A DNA stretch of 64,000 nt from Clostridiales bacterium (GTDB taxonomy: Bacteria > Bacillota > Clostridia > Oscillospirales > Acutalibacteraceae). A program made the translations under genes and the position numbers. The notes beneath the pieces were generated by a model. The model had not been told where the DNA came from and did not search any database. It worked only from the letters and a program-made list of their open reading frames with translations. This document shows positions 9,241-17,965 of this stretch, piece by piece (the stretch's first letter is position 1; each line of letters begins with the position of its first letter). Where the stretch lies: contig JAILOG010000004.1 of the NCBI GenBank assembly GCA_024690965.1, positions 1 through 64,000 on the forward strand, in the 5' to 3' direction.

Positions 9241-9269
9241 TCATATTTATACATATATAATCATAGTAT
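9241..9269 (+). promoter_or_regulatory. Candidate sigma-E promoter of yabPQ
   Basis: TCATATT, 14 bases, CATAGTAT. This fits the mother-cell sigma-E consensus as I know it (KMATATT, 14-15 bases, CATACANT) at all seven -35 positions and most -10 positions. It lies about 43 bases before yabP, whose Bacillus counterpart is sigma-E dependent. Confidence 0.6.
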
Positions 9270-9311
9270 TATTAACAAAAATTTCTTACTAAAAGCACAG
9301 GGAGAGTTACT

Positions 9312-9587
9312 ATGGAAACTAATATGTCCAAAGGCCGCGAACACACTCTCAATCTGCGAGACAGAAAAGTTCTCACATTAAGCGGGGTAAAGGATGTAGG
9401 TAATTTTAACGACGAGTGTGTAACTGTTATTCTCGACAGCGGCGAGCTTGTGGTAAAAGGCTCGGGGCTTCACATAAGCAAGCTCAGCGTGAGCACGGGC
9501 GAGCTTTTGATAGACGGAAATATATCCTCGCTTATATACACACAAAACAACATAGGCGGCGGATTTTTCAAAAAGCTGTTTAAATAA
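9312..9587 (+). CDS. yabP: Sporulation protein YabP
   Basis: A 91-residue protein of the YabP/YqfC family, which in Bacillus is made in the mother cell and needed for normal spore formation. Family features are the N-terminal LRDRKVLTLSGVKDV, the VILDSGELVVKGSGLHI beta segment and LSVSTGELLIDGNI. AGGGAGAG lies 5 bases before the ATG. yabQ follows within 20 bases, the conserved order. It points to an endospore-forming host. Confidence 0.93.
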   Translation: METNMSKGREHTLNLRDRKVLTLSGVKDVGNFNDECVTVILDSGELVVKGSGLHISKLSVSTGELLIDGNISSLIYTQNNIGGGFFKKLFK

Positions 9588-9605
9588 AAACCTCGGGTGC
9601 TTAAG

Positions 9606-10022
9606 ATGGATAAAATAATTATTTCGCAGGAATTGTATTTTTTGCTTTACAGTGTAATATTCGGTGCTTTTATAGGGGTATATTACGATGTGTTCAGGTT
9701 TTTAAGAGAGCTTGGTATAAATTCGCAAAAGGCTGTTATCATACAGGACTTATTCTTTTTTATAAGCATATCCGTGCCTGTTTTTTTGTTTTTTTGTGCC
9801 GTAAACAAAGGCAACATAAGCCCTTATTCTCTTGCCGTTATGTTTGCGGGTTTTCTGATTTACAGATATACCGCGGGCAGGCTTACAATGCTCATTTTCA
9901 AATTGATTCTGATACCGTTCAAAGCTCTGTTTCGGCTTATATCGGGTATATTCAAAAAAATACGCTCACGGCTTTGCAAAAGGCGAGCTGAAAAGCAGCT
10001 CAAGCTTCATAAACAGACTTAA
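9606..10022 (+). CDS. yabQ: Spore cortex biosynthesis membrane protein YabQ
   Basis: A 138-residue membrane protein with several hydrophobic helices and a strongly basic C-terminal tail. It matches YabQ by position after yabP and by the [26 protein letters not shown] opening. YabQ localises to the forespore membranes and is required for cortex formation in Bacillus. The ATG at 9606 is chosen; a GTG at 9597 is possible and neither has a clear ribosome site, which suggests coupling to yabP. The 3' end overlaps the 3' end of nfo by 23 bases on the opposite strand. The usual divIC neighbour is absent. Confidence 0.85.
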   Translation: MDKIIISQELYFLLYSVIFGAFIGVYYDVFRFLRELGINSQKAVIIQDLFFFISISVPVFLFFCAVNKGNISPYSLAVMFAGFLIYRYTAGRLTMLIFKLILIPFKALFRLISGIFKKIRSRLCKRRAEKQLKLHKQT

Positions 10023-10833
10023 TGAGTTCTATTTCTTTTGCGTAGCCCTCTATTTCGTTGGGCGTTTCCAAAAAGAAGGGTAAATTACGGAGCTTGGGAT
10101 GATTTACGATCCTCTTTATTGCCTCAAGTCCCAGATAGCCTTCCCCTATTTTTTCGTGGCGGTCTTTGTGGCTTGAAAAAGGATTTTTTGTATCGTTTAA
10201 ATGAATGGCTTTAAGTTTATCAAGCCCTATAAGGCTGTCAAATTCCGCTAATACGGCATCAAGCTCATTTACAATGTCATATCCCGCGTCGTATACGTGG
10301 CACGTGTCAAGGCAGACGCCGAGCTTTTCGTTTAATTCCACTTTGTCCATTATTTCTTTAAGCTCTTTAAATGTGCCGCCTATCTCGCTGCCTTTTCCCG
10401 ACATTGTTTCAAGCAATACGGTTGTTGTCTGCTCTTTTTTAAGCACAGTGTTGAGCAGATTTGACGTAAGTTCTATGCCTTTTTCGGTTCCCTGTCCAAC
10501 GTGACTGCCGGGGTGAAAGTTATAGTAACTGTGGGGTATATTTTCCATTCTCTTTATGTCATCGCTCATTATCATTTGCGCAAGCTCACGCACATTTTCT
10601 TTATCTGAACACGGGTTTAATGTATAGGGCGCGTGCGCAAGTATCACATCAAAGTTTTTGTCGCTTATAAAGCTCAAATACTCGGCAATATCATTTTTGT
10701 CTATATCTTTCGCGGCAAAGCCTCTCGGGTTTCTGGTGAAAAACTGAAACGTGTTTCCGCCTATCTGCACAGCCTGCTTTGCCATATTCAAAAAGCCCTT
10801 GGAAGCCGACAAATGCGCGCCTATGTTTATCAT
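10000..10833 (-). CDS. nfo: Endonuclease IV (AP endonuclease)
   Basis: A 277-residue, full-length TIM-barrel zinc nuclease that cuts DNA at abasic sites in base-excision repair. Zinc-ligand motifs are visible: [51 protein letters not shown] and the final FFLETP. The ATG follows CAGGAGG. The gene is convergent with yabPQ and its last 23 bases overlap yabQ. Nfo contributes to spore DNA repair in Bacillus, so the setting next to sporulation genes is suggestive but unproven. Confidence 0.97.
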   Translation of the reverse strand: MINIGAHLSASKGFLNMAKQAVQIGGNTFQFFTRNPRGFAAKDIDKNDIAEYLSFISDKNFDVILAHAPYTLNPCSDKENVRELAQMIMSDDIKRMENIPHSYYNFHPGSHVGQGTEKGIELTSNLLNTVLKKEQTTTVLLETMSGKGSEIGGTFKELKEIMDKVELNEKLGVCLDTCHVYDAGYDIVNELDAVLAEFDSLIGLDKLKAIHLNDTKNPFSSHKDRHEKIGEGYLGLEAIKRIVNHPKLRNLPFFLETPNEIEGYAKEIELIKSVYEA

Positions 10834-10933
10834 ATAAAACCTCCTGTTTAAATAATAAAAGTTTCTTTTATTGTATTATACAAACGACCTGCCGACTTTT
10901 TGTTCAGCAGGCTGTTTTTAAATTATGCAAAGC

Positions 10934-12310
10934 TTAAAACGCTATTTTTTCGTTTATATAATCCGAAAGCTTATCAATAGATACGCGCTGCTGTTCCATT
11001 GTGTCACGGTCACGCACGGTAACACAGTTATCCTCTAAGCTGTCAAAGTCAAATGTAATGCAATACGGCGTGCCTATCTCGTCCTGGCGGCGGTAACGCT
11101 TGCCTATTGAGCCTGCGTCGTCATAATCGGTCATAAAGTGTTTTGAAAGCATCTCCTGAACCTTTTCGGCCTGCTCTCCGAGCTTCTTAGAGAGCGGCAA
11201 AACACAAGCCTTGAACGGCGCCAAAGCAGGGTGTAAATGCATTACGACTCTTGTATCGTTTTCGCCGACTGTTTCTTCGTCATACGCTTCCGTAACAAGA
11301 GCCAAAAACAGGCGCTCAACGCCGAGCGACGGCTCGATAACATAAGGAACGTAACGTGAATTGTCTGTGGGGTCAAAGTATTCAAGCGATTTTCCGCTTG
11401 TTTTGATGTGCTGATTAAGGTCATAATCTGTTCTGTCGGCAACGCCCCAAAGCTCACCCCAGCCAAACGGGAAAAGATACTCAAAGTCTGTTGTTGCCTT
11501 TGAATAGAAACAAAGCTCTTCCGCGGAATGGTCGCGCAAGCGGAGATTTTCGGGCTTGATATTAAGCGAATATAGCCAATCGCGGCAAAAGCCTCTCCAA
11601 TATTCGAACCACTCTAAATCTTCTCCCGGCTTGCAGAAAAATTCAAGCTCCATCTGTTCAAACTCTCTTACACGGAATATAAAGTTGCCGGGAGTTATCT
11701 CATTTCTGAAGGATTTACCTATCTGAGCCACGCCGAAAGGTATTTTTTTGCGACTTGTGCGCTGTATGTTCGCAAAGTTTACAAATATACCCTGAGCTGT
11801 TTCCGGGCGGAGATATATTTCACTCTTGCTGTCTTCCGTAACGCCCTGAAATGTCTTAAACATAAGGTTGAATTGGCGTATATCGGTAAAGTTGTTTTTG
11901 CCGCAGTTTGGGCAGGGTATTTGCTTTTCTTTTATATAATCGGTCATTTGCTGATTGGTCCAGCCCGCGACGTTTGTGCCGTCAAAGTCCTCTATAAGAT
12001 TATCGGCTCTGTGGCGGGTCTTGCACTCTTTGCAGTCCATAAGAGGGTCGGAAAAGCCTCCCAAATGTCCCGATGCTATCCATGTCTGGGGGTTCATAAG
12101 TATGGCGGAGTCAAGCCCCACGTTATATTTGTTCTCCTGTACAAATTTTTTAAGCCACGCTTTTTTTATGTTATTTTTAAGCTCCATACCAAGCGGACCG
12201 TAATCCCATGTGTTTGCCAAGCCGCCGTATATTTCCGAGCCCGCGTACACAAAGCCTCTGCCTTTGCAAAGAGCCACTATTTTTTCCATTGTTTTGTTTT
12301 TATTATCCAT
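10934..12310 (-). CDS. glyS: Glycine--tRNA ligase, single-chain dimeric type
   Basis: A 458-residue class II synthetase of the alpha2 (eukaryote-like) type, not the split alpha/beta form of many bacteria. Evidence: [15 protein letters not shown] near the N-terminus, WDYGPLG, the motif 2 region [25 protein letters not shown], motif 3 ([12 protein letters not shown]) and a C-terminal anticodon-binding domain. It carries a zinc-ribbon-like insertion ([16 protein letters not shown]). AAGGAGAAA precedes the ATG. It follows the gtrA-like gene by 24 bases. No T-box leader is present before either gene. Confidence 0.96.
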   Translation of the reverse strand: MDNKNKTMEKIVALCKGRGFVYAGSEIYGGLANTWDYGPLGMELKNNIKKAWLKKFVQENKYNVGLDSAILMNPQTWIASGHLGGFSDPLMDCKECKTRHRADNLIEDFDGTNVAGWTNQQMTDYIKEKQIPCPNCGKNNFTDIRQFNLMFKTFQGVTEDSKSEIYLRPETAQGIFVNFANIQRTSRKKIPFGVAQIGKSFRNEITPGNFIFRVREFEQMELEFFCKPGEDLEWFEYWRGFCRDWLYSLNIKPENLRLRDHSAEELCFYSKATTDFEYLFPFGWGELWGVADRTDYDLNQHIKTSGKSLEYFDPTDNSRYVPYVIEPSLGVERLFLALVTEAYDEETVGENDTRVVMHLHPALAPFKACVLPLSKKLGEQAEKVQEMLSKHFMTDYDDAGSIGKRYRRQDEIGTPYCITFDFDSLEDNCVTVRDRDTMEQQRVSIDKLSDYINEKIAF

Positions 12311-12334
12311 AACGCTTTCTCCTTGTCAGCTAAA

Positions 12335-12853
12335 TTATTTATTTTCATCTGTTTCGGGTTTTTTATTTTTAAATATGAAAAGCTTGCTGCAAATATAATT
12401 GAGTATTACCTCCGCAATGTTTCCTATAAGGTTGGATACGTCATCAAGTAACTTAGCAAATACCATTGTACCGATAACAACGTCTCCCGTAAGTCCTAAA
12501 AATACACAAAGGTTCGCGATGCCGATATGAACGAACAGAGAAAAAATTCTTGCGGTGAAAAAGCCCGCGAACTCTTTCCAAAAGATTTTCGGCTCCATGC
12601 TTTTGCTTTTGAACACAAAAAACTTGTTGCAGAAAAACGCAACAAAAAATGAAATTATCCACGCCAAAACATAAGAAACGTTTTGTGTTACTATGGCGTC
12701 AAACGGCAAAGTGGAATTAAATATTCTGAATGCCACCATGTTTACGACTGTTGCCACAACGCCGAAAATTATATAAATAAAAAAGTCGGATTTTATTAAT
12801 CTTATTATAAAGCTTTGTTTTTTGTTCTCAGGGTTTTTATCTTTGTTTTTCAA
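12335..12853 (-). CDS. GtrA-like membrane protein
   Basis: A 172-residue protein with four predicted membrane helices in the GtrA arrangement (helices start near IYIIFG, VSYVLAW, FFTARIFSL and IGNIAEV). GtrA-like proteins are thought to move lipid-linked sugars across membranes or assist cell-surface glycosylation. A TTG start at 12853 is chosen because GGAAAGGAAG lies 8 bases upstream; the open frame runs to 12940 but that start would fall inside the promoter. It is the first gene of a likely operon with glyS, an odd pairing without evident functional link. Confidence 0.8.
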   Translation of the reverse strand: MKNKDKNPENKKQSFIIRLIKSDFFIYIIFGVVATVVNMVAFRIFNSTLPFDAIVTQNVSYVLAWIISFFVAFFCNKFFVFKSKSMEPKIFWKEFAGFFTARIFSLFVHIGIANLCVFLGLTGDVVIGTMVFAKLLDDVSNLIGNIAEVILNYICSKLFIFKNKKPETDENK

Positions 12854-12890
12854 TGATTTTACTTCCTTTCCCAGTGTCCTATTCTTTGAA

Positions 12891-12919
12891 ATTATACTCT
12901 TTTTGCTTATATATGTCAA
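12891..12919 (-). promoter_or_regulatory. Perfect-consensus sigma-A promoter of gtrA-like/glyS
   Basis: On the minus strand TTGACA, 17 bases, TATAAT. It lies about 40 bases before the TTG start and should drive both genes. Confidence 0.9.
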
Positions 12920-13002
12920 TGTTTTAAGCTGGTGTTGCACATATTTATGTATATTTTTTGCTAAACGAGGAAAAATATAAAAAAATAAAAGGAGAAATTA
13001 TA

Positions 13003-13449
13003 ATGAACACAACAACAGTAAACAAAGACACCATATCGCTTTTAAAAGAATGTAACGCAGGTATCAAAATGGGAGTTGACTCTATTGACGACGTTATTGA
13101 CAAGGTGACAAGCGACAAGCTTAAAAGCATACTCAATTATTCAAAAGACAGACACAGCGAGCTCGGAAACAGGACGCATGTTTTGCTCAATAAATACGGC
13201 TGTGACGAAAAAGATCCGCATCCTGTCGCCAAGGTTATGTCGTGGACAAAAACAACATTCAAGCTTGCTGCCGACGCAAGCGACAGCACCATAGCCGACC
13301 TTATGACAGAGGGTAGCAATATGGGAATAAAATCCCTTAACAAGTATCTTAATCAATACTCAAACGCGGACGAAGAAGTAGTAAATCTCACACATGAACT
13401 CATAGCCATCGAAAGCGAGCTTGTAAAAGAAATGGAAGATTATCTATAA
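13003..13449 (+). CDS. Predicted helical-bundle (ferritin-like) protein
   Basis: A 148-residue, soluble, almost all-helical protein. Helices alternate as in the PA2169/DUF2383-type four-helix bundles: LLKECNAGIKMGVDSIDDVIDKV, a second helix containing KDRHSELGNRTHVLL, then a long third and fourth helix. The His/Glu-bearing second helix could bind metal. AAGGAG lies 8 bases before the ATG at 13003; an upstream in-frame start at 12958 has no such site. Homologues are common in Clostridia but I know of no tested function. Family assignment is tentative. Confidence 0.75.
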   Translation: MNTTTVNKDTISLLKECNAGIKMGVDSIDDVIDKVTSDKLKSILNYSKDRHSELGNRTHVLLNKYGCDEKDPHPVAKVMSWTKTTFKLAADASDSTIADLMTEGSNMGIKSLNKYLNQYSNADEEVVNLTHELIAIESELVKEMEDYL

Positions 13450-13482
13450 AAATCCACACTGTTAAATGTTAAACTAAAATAT

Positions 13483-13512
13483 CCCCCAAAGGCTTTTAGA
13501 AACCTTTGGGGG
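13483..13512. terminator. Hairpin between convergent genes
   Basis: CCCCCAAAGG and CCTTTGGGGG arms with a 10-base loop lie between the helical-bundle gene and the lysozyme gene. The T tracts on both sides are weak, so it is a probable, perhaps two-way, terminator. Confidence 0.6.
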
Positions 13513-13536
13513 ACAATATTAATTAATTAATTTTCA

Positions 13537-15216
13537 TTAACCCATCGCAAATACTTTTTTAAGCCCTGCAATGTATTGCTGCAGTGAAACAACGTCGTCA
13601 AGAGTCAATGCTTCATCGCCGTTTACATCGGCAAGAACAAACTCTTCCTCATCCATTTCCGCAAGTTTTGCTATTGTCTTTTGCATATATACAACGTCGT
13701 TCATGTTAACTTCTTCATCGTTAGTTGCGTCGCCGTACATTTTTTCAACATAATAGCTTCTCGAGCCTGTTTCATTGAAGCCGTTCAAATTCTTCTTCTT
13801 TATAATAGACGGGAAATCTTTATACGCAACGTCGAGGTCAACGTCTGCGCCTTTTATTGCGGTCAGTCTTCCGCACCAGTTCCACTGATACATACCGAAC
13901 TGAGAAGCGTAATCATATGTGCCTGAAGGAGTGCATTGCGCAGAAGATGTTCTGCTGGCAACTCTCGCTACCCAAGATTCATACTTGGCGCCAAGCACGT
14001 TGTAATCAAGCTTACTGCTCCACCAGGCCACCATTGTATATATTCCGGGATACCATCCGTTTAAGAGCAATGTATCACAGAATTTCTCGCACATTTTTGT
14101 GCAGGTTGTTTTGCTGAGGTTAATCTGACCGTTCTTTGATGTATCTTCAATGTCATAGAAAACAGGATATTCAAGTTGTGTTCCCTTAAGCCATTCCATA
14201 CACATTTTCGCGTCTTTTTCGGCGGCGGCTACAGATTGCGCGTATGTGTAGAAATATGCGCCTACGTCAATGCCTACTGCCTTTGCCTGCTGATAATAAT
14301 CGTCGAAGCTTGAGTCTTTTCCGCCGGTGGTGCTGCCCACTTTGAGGATAACAAAATCAATTCCGCTTTCTTTGAGCAAGGGCCAGTCAATTTTCGTTCC
14401 GTTCCATTTGGAAAGGTCAACGCCGTTCGCATAAACAGCGCCGTCGCCTGCCGTCATTGTTGCCGATCTGGAGAAAGGCTCAAGCGCGGTAGCTTTGCTC
14501 TTTCCTTTGTAGTCGAGCAGGTCAAGTGATACCCAGCCCAGTGTATCCTCATAAGATGTAAACGCAAAGCCATTCTTTACCATAGACACAGTAATTGTAT
14601 CATCACCGGGGATAACCATTCTTACATTGTATTCTGAACCGGGACCGGTGCGAAGGTTTGCGTTTTTGAAAACCTTACAGCTGGAGAAGCTCTGTGCAAC
14701 GTCTTTTTCAAGCGATTCGTAACGCTTGATAAGATATTTTGTCATAACCCAGCCCTTAACATCTTCATAAGTAACATGTGACCAAACGTCAAGCGTTCTG
14801 TCTACGTTAACTATGGTATCTCTGTCAAGAGTACCCATAAGCTTAGAGGATGTTTTTACCTGAGATCTAACGCTCAGAGCGTCGCAGTTTACATAAAAGT
14901 GAGAAACAGGAAGGGTGAGGTCGAAACTTTGGAACTGTAAATACTCCATACTTACCCAGCCCGATATATCGTTTACGGTGGTGTAGCCCCACGCGCCGCC
15001 GATTATATCGGTTACAACTATGGTCGTACCTTTTGTTATTTTGCCGATCTTGTTATCGGCTACTTCGGGGTCGCTGCGGATAGACAATGTGTCCGCGACA
15101 ACCTTATATGTGCCGTTGCCCCAATCGTCCGCATACGCCGATATCGTAACAAGGCTTACGCACATCATTGCGACCAGCACTATTGAGACGATCGATCTTA
15201 ATAATCCTTTCTTCAT
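13537..15216 (-). CDS. Secreted GH25 lysozyme with three SH3b repeats and a dockerin
   Basis: A 559-residue exported muramidase. Order: signal peptide (1-29), three bacterial SH3 repeats (about 37-95, 108-165, 178-236; each with a variant of LSIRSDP/LSVRS/NLRTGPG and a GWVS or GWVMTKYL end), the GH25 barrel (about 262-465) with Asp267 (DLSKWNG) and Asp355/Glu357 (YDIED), and a C-terminal type I dockerin (GDATNDEEVNMNDVVYMQK and DVNGDEALTLDDVVSLQQ). GH25 enzymes cut the glycan strand of peptidoglycan and SH3b modules bind cell wall. A dockerin on a lysozyme is unusual. It sits alone between a hairpin and an AT-rich upstream gap. Confidence 0.93.
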   Translation of the reverse strand: MKKGLLRSIVSIVLVAMMCVSLVTISAYADDWGNGTYKVVADTLSIRSDPEVADNKIGKITKGTTIVVTDIIGGAWGYTTVNDISGWVSMEYLQFQSFDLTLPVSHFYVNCDALSVRSQVKTSSKLMGTLDRDTIVNVDRTLDVWSHVTYEDVKGWVMTKYLIKRYESLEKDVAQSFSSCKVFKNANLRTGPGSEYNVRMVIPGDDTITVSMVKNGFAFTSYEDTLGWVSLDLLDYKGKSKATALEPFSRSATMTAGDGAVYANGVDLSKWNGTKIDWPLLKESGIDFVILKVGSTTGGKDSSFDDYYQQAKAVGIDVGAYFYTYAQSVAAAEKDAKMCMEWLKGTQLEYPVFYDIEDTSKNGQINLSKTTCTKMCEKFCDTLLLNGWYPGIYTMVAWWSSKLDYNVLGAKYESWVARVASRTSSAQCTPSGTYDYASQFGMYQWNWCGRLTAIKGADVDLDVAYKDFPSIIKKKNLNGFNETGSRSYYVEKMYGDATNDEEVNMNDVVYMQKTIAKLAEMDEEEFVLADVNGDEALTLDDVVSLQQYIAGLKKVFAMG

Positions 15217-15400
15217 AAAAATCTCCTCACTTATCTATTGTTATTTACAGATATAATATCATAAAAATGATTTTTTTGCATTAAAAAATGCATTAATTCA
15301 TAAAAATCCACAAAAAGCACATTAAACAGCGGGTTTAATATGGATAAAATTCACGCTTTGCATAATTGTATATGTCTAAAATGTGAAAAACAAGCTTTTT
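15217..15400. other. Intergenic gap upstream of the lysozyme gene
   Basis: AT-rich. It contains a small inverted repeat TGCATT-AAAA-AATGCA near 15278-15293 and, on the minus strand, a TATTAT -10-like box before the lysozyme gene but no convincing -35 box. No gene is seen. No good terminator for sdaA is visible. Confidence 0.5.
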
Positions 15401-16600
15401 TTATTTATATATTTCCGCAAGTCCGCCTTCCGATGTCTCTTTATATTCCCTTTTCAAATCGCGCCCTGTATTGTACATTGTTTTTACGACCATATCAAAC
15501 GATATCTTTCTCGCGCCAGTAAGGAAGTTGGCAAGACTTAGTGAATTTATTGCGCGCATTGCCGCAACGGCGTTACGCTCAATACACGGTATTTGCACAA
15601 GACCGCAAAGCGGGTCGCACGTAAGCCCCAGGTGATGCTCAAGAGATGCCTCAGCCGCATATTCTATCTGGTGCAAGCCCATCTCAAAAAGCTCTGCCAA
15701 GCCTGCTGCCGCCATAGAGCAGGCGGTGCCTATCTCTGCCTGACATCCGCATTCTGCGCCGCTTATTGATGCGTTTGTTTTTACCACGTTTCCTATAACC
15801 GCTGCCGCTGCGAGGGCTTTTAAAATTTGTTTATCCGTAAAATTATGTTTTTCCTGCATATATTTAAGTACAGACGGAACGACCGCGCAGGCTCCGCAGG
15901 TGGGTGCGGTGACTATTGTTCCGCAATCGGCGTTTTCTTCGCTTGCGGCGAACGCATATGCGCAAACTATCCTGTTTTCGCGTGTTACCGCGCTTTCGTC
16001 AATATGACGCTGGTTATAAAGGTATCTTGCGTAGCGCGAAACGCCCAAGCCGCCCTCGAGCTTACCTTCTTTTACAAGGCCCTCGTTTATTGATTTTTTC
16101 ATGGCGTTCCAAACGTCAAACAAAAAATCCCAAATAGATTTGCCTTCTACAAGCTCTACATAATCGCTCAGGCGTATGTTCCTGTCTCTGCAAAAGTTGC
16201 GTATCTCGGTGAAATTCTTTTCCAAATATATATCGGGCGTTTCAATATCCGGTCTGCCGAGTATGGAAATGTCTCCGCCGCCGATGCTCATTACGCGCAT
16301 TTTGGCAATTTCTTCGTTGTCTTTATATGCGTAAAGGTCAAGCGTATTCGGGTGCGGAAGCTCGCCATCATAATCGGTACGGAAAATGACTTCGGTTTCT
16401 ATAGGGCGCATGGCGTCGCAAATTGCTGTGTCTGTACGGTGCCCCTTTCCCGTTTTGGCAAGGGAGCCGAAAAGCTCCGCCTTAAACCTGTCTGCGTCGG
16501 GGTTTTCGTTTCTGAAAAGTATGGCGGCTTTGTTGGGCCCCATGGTGTGTGAACTTGAGGGGCCTTTGCCTATTTTGTAAATTTCGCGAATAGATTTCAT
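15401..16600 (-). CDS. sdaA: L-serine ammonia-lyase (iron-sulfur), single chain
   Basis: A 399-residue enzyme that deaminates L-serine to pyruvate. The N-terminal half is the beta-type domain (GPSSSHTMGP, GSLAKTGKGHRTD). The C-terminal half is the alpha-type domain with Cys-rich [4Fe-4S] segments: APTCGACAVVPS, AECGCQAEIGTACSMAAAG and CDPLCGLVQIPCIERN. Both halves are fused as in E. coli SdaA, whereas many Firmicutes have separate sdaAA/sdaAB genes. It is somewhat shorter than the enterobacterial enzyme. No transporter gene is adjacent. Confidence 0.93.
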   Translation of the reverse strand: MKSIREIYKIGKGPSSSHTMGPNKAAILFRNENPDADRFKAELFGSLAKTGKGHRTDTAICDAMRPIETEVIFRTDYDGELPHPNTLDLYAYKDNEEIAKMRVMSIGGGDISILGRPDIETPDIYLEKNFTEIRNFCRDRNIRLSDYVELVEGKSIWDFLFDVWNAMKKSINEGLVKEGKLEGGLGVSRYARYLYNQRHIDESAVTRENRIVCAYAFAASEENADCGTIVTAPTCGACAVVPSVLKYMQEKHNFTDKQILKALAAAAVIGNVVKTNASISGAECGCQAEIGTACSMAAAGLAELFEMGLHQIEYAAEASLEHHLGLTCDPLCGLVQIPCIERNAVAAMRAINSLSLANFLTGARKISFDMVVKTMYNTGRDLKREYKETSEGGLAEIYK

Positions 16601-16633
16601 TATACATTTACCATCCTAAAAATAACTGGACAT

Positions 16634-16662
16634 ATGTTATCACAGTTTATCGGGCATTTCAA
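16634..16662 (-). promoter_or_regulatory. Putative promoter of sdaA
   Basis: On the minus strand TTGAAA, 17 bases, TAACAT, about 33 bases before the sdaA ATG. Confidence 0.6.
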
Positions 16663-16700
16663 GCGTTTTTGACAAAACATCAAAATGAGCGAAAAATAAA

Positions 16701-16742
16701 GGTGATCGCTTGACTGAAAAAACGTTTCCCAAGCGGTCACCC
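16701..16742 (-). terminator. Terminator of the small membrane protein gene
   Basis: A 12-base stem (GGTGACCGCTTG with CAAGCGATCACC, one G-T pair) followed on the minus strand by TTTATTTTT. It lies just beyond the stop of the gene at 16761. Confidence 0.8.
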
Positions 16743-16760
16743 ATATATTTTGCATATGTT

Positions 16761-17075
16761 TTATTGATTTTCTTCTTCATTTGCAGACTTGCGGGAGGCT
16801 CTTTTTCTGCGGTTTATTATTTTGGTGAATTTTGCAATGCTGTATATTGTGCCTGCCGCCGCAATAATGTCTATTATACATTTTATTATCGCCATAATAT
16901 GGTTGTCTGCCCAAATTCCCGAAATGATATGATTAAGCATGAGCCAAAGCCCCTCGGCGTAAAACGCGCCTCCTAAAAACCCTGTGGGAAAGGCGCGGCG
17001 TGTTTCCGGCTTCAACAGTACAAATCCCGCAGCAAAGCAAGCAAGAATACTAATTATTACCAATACAAATTCCAT
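16761..17075 (-). CDS. Small polytopic membrane protein, unknown function
   Basis: A 104-residue protein with about three hydrophobic stretches (residues 2-20, 31-52, 60-80) and a strongly basic tail (INRRKRASRKSANEEENQ). CGAGGAGGA lies 6 bases before the ATG, with a good promoter upstream and a terminator downstream, so it is a single-gene unit. I do not recognise the family. Confidence 0.75.
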   Translation of the reverse strand: MEFVLVIISILACFAAGFVLLKPETRRAFPTGFLGGAFYAEGLWLMLNHIISGIWADNHIMAIIKCIIDIIAAAGTIYSIAKFTKIINRRKRASRKSANEEENQ

Positions 17076-17109
17076 GGTTATCCTCCTCGAGCATTAACTT
17101 ACCGTAACT

Positions 17110-17138
17110 ATAATAAAGAAAAAAACAAAAATAGTCAA
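17110..17138 (-). promoter_or_regulatory. Sigma-A promoter of the 104-residue membrane protein
   Basis: On the minus strand TTGACT, 17 bases, TATTAT, about 35 bases before the ATG at 17075. Confidence 0.75.
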
Positions 17139-17340
17139 GAAAAACAGCACTATTTGTTGTATATTATTTTCCTATGTTGATTAAAACTTAACTAAGAAAA
17201 CTCTTTACGAAAAACCGCGGGATAATAATATTAAAACAGGATGCCTATTATAAAGGGATGATGCTTGTTGTATATGAACATTGTTTATTTCAGCAAAAAA
17301 TTCGTACCGCAAAGCCAAAACATGATAGATTGACCCAGCC

Positions 17341-17519
17341 GAGAACGAAGCGGGGGGCTCTCGTCCACCCAGCGGGGGGCGCAGCGCCCCCGGGTGGTCG
17401 CGAAAGGGGATTCCAAAGGGGGAAACAGCCGACGGGTTTCCCCCTTTGGCGCGTTTTGCCTACTTTGTCGCGTGACAAAGTAGGTGCCTGCCCGGCATTA
17501 GGGCAAAACCGGGGGTTAA
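17341..17519 (+). repeat. Dispersed GC-rich hairpin repeat, copy 2
   Basis: Nearly identical to copy 1 and in the same orientation. It is the most complete copy, with all three hairpins. In the third hairpin (17458-17483) the arms are CCTACTTTGTC and GACAAAGTAGG around GCGT: both strands of one pair are changed relative to copy 1, keeping the stem. The long gap 17139-17794 otherwise shows no gene; it is AT-rich apart from this block. Confidence 0.92.
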
Positions 17520-17794
17520 ACTAAATCATCGGTTTTCCATATTGTCAGTCAGCTGTGTTGACCTTTGCACAAATGAAGCTTTTTAATTATCTGCAATCCC
17601 TTCGGAGGGTAATCCGATGTTAATCATACAGTTCTTCACCGCTAATGCAATCTTCCAATCGAATCGCCTTAAATTTGCATCCCACAGTTTTTCGCAAAGA
17701 ACCGATTAAAACATTTGTCATTTTATTTTGTAAACAGAATATTATGTAACAGACATATTTTTTCGTTAAAATAAAAAAACAGGGTATTAATGTA

Positions 17795-17823
17795 TTGAAA
17801 TTTTAGACAAAATGTATTATAAT
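17795..17823 (+). promoter_or_regulatory. Upstream promoter of dockerin peptidase 2
   Basis: TTGAAA, 17 bases, TATAAT. It is the first of two promoters in tandem. A long AT-rich tract precedes it. Confidence 0.7.
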
Positions 17824-17867
17824 AAGCAAGATGATTTTGTTAACAAACACAAAGAATTAAGAAATGG

Positions 17868-17896
17868 TTGACAAAACCGGCATATGCTGTTATAAT
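17868..17896 (+). promoter_or_regulatory. Perfect-consensus promoter of dockerin peptidase 2
   Basis: TTGACA, 17 bases, TATAAT, ending 69 bases before the start codon. Together with the upstream promoter it suggests strong expression. Confidence 0.88.
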
Positions 17897-17965
17897 CATC
17901 ACATCATCAATTCACCGCTTTAAAGTGTTTTGCAACTAAAGCGAGTGAAATAAGGAGGTCTTTGT

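Noticed and set aside
12958-13002. Extended start for the helical-bundle protein at 12958
   Set aside because: The ATG at 13003 has a proper AAGGAG site, while the upstream start has none.
17258-17524. Open frames across the repeat copies (for example 88 residues at 17258-17524 and 62 residues on the minus strand)
   Set aside because: They only follow the GC-rich hairpins, have no proper ribosome sites, and change frame or sequence between copies.
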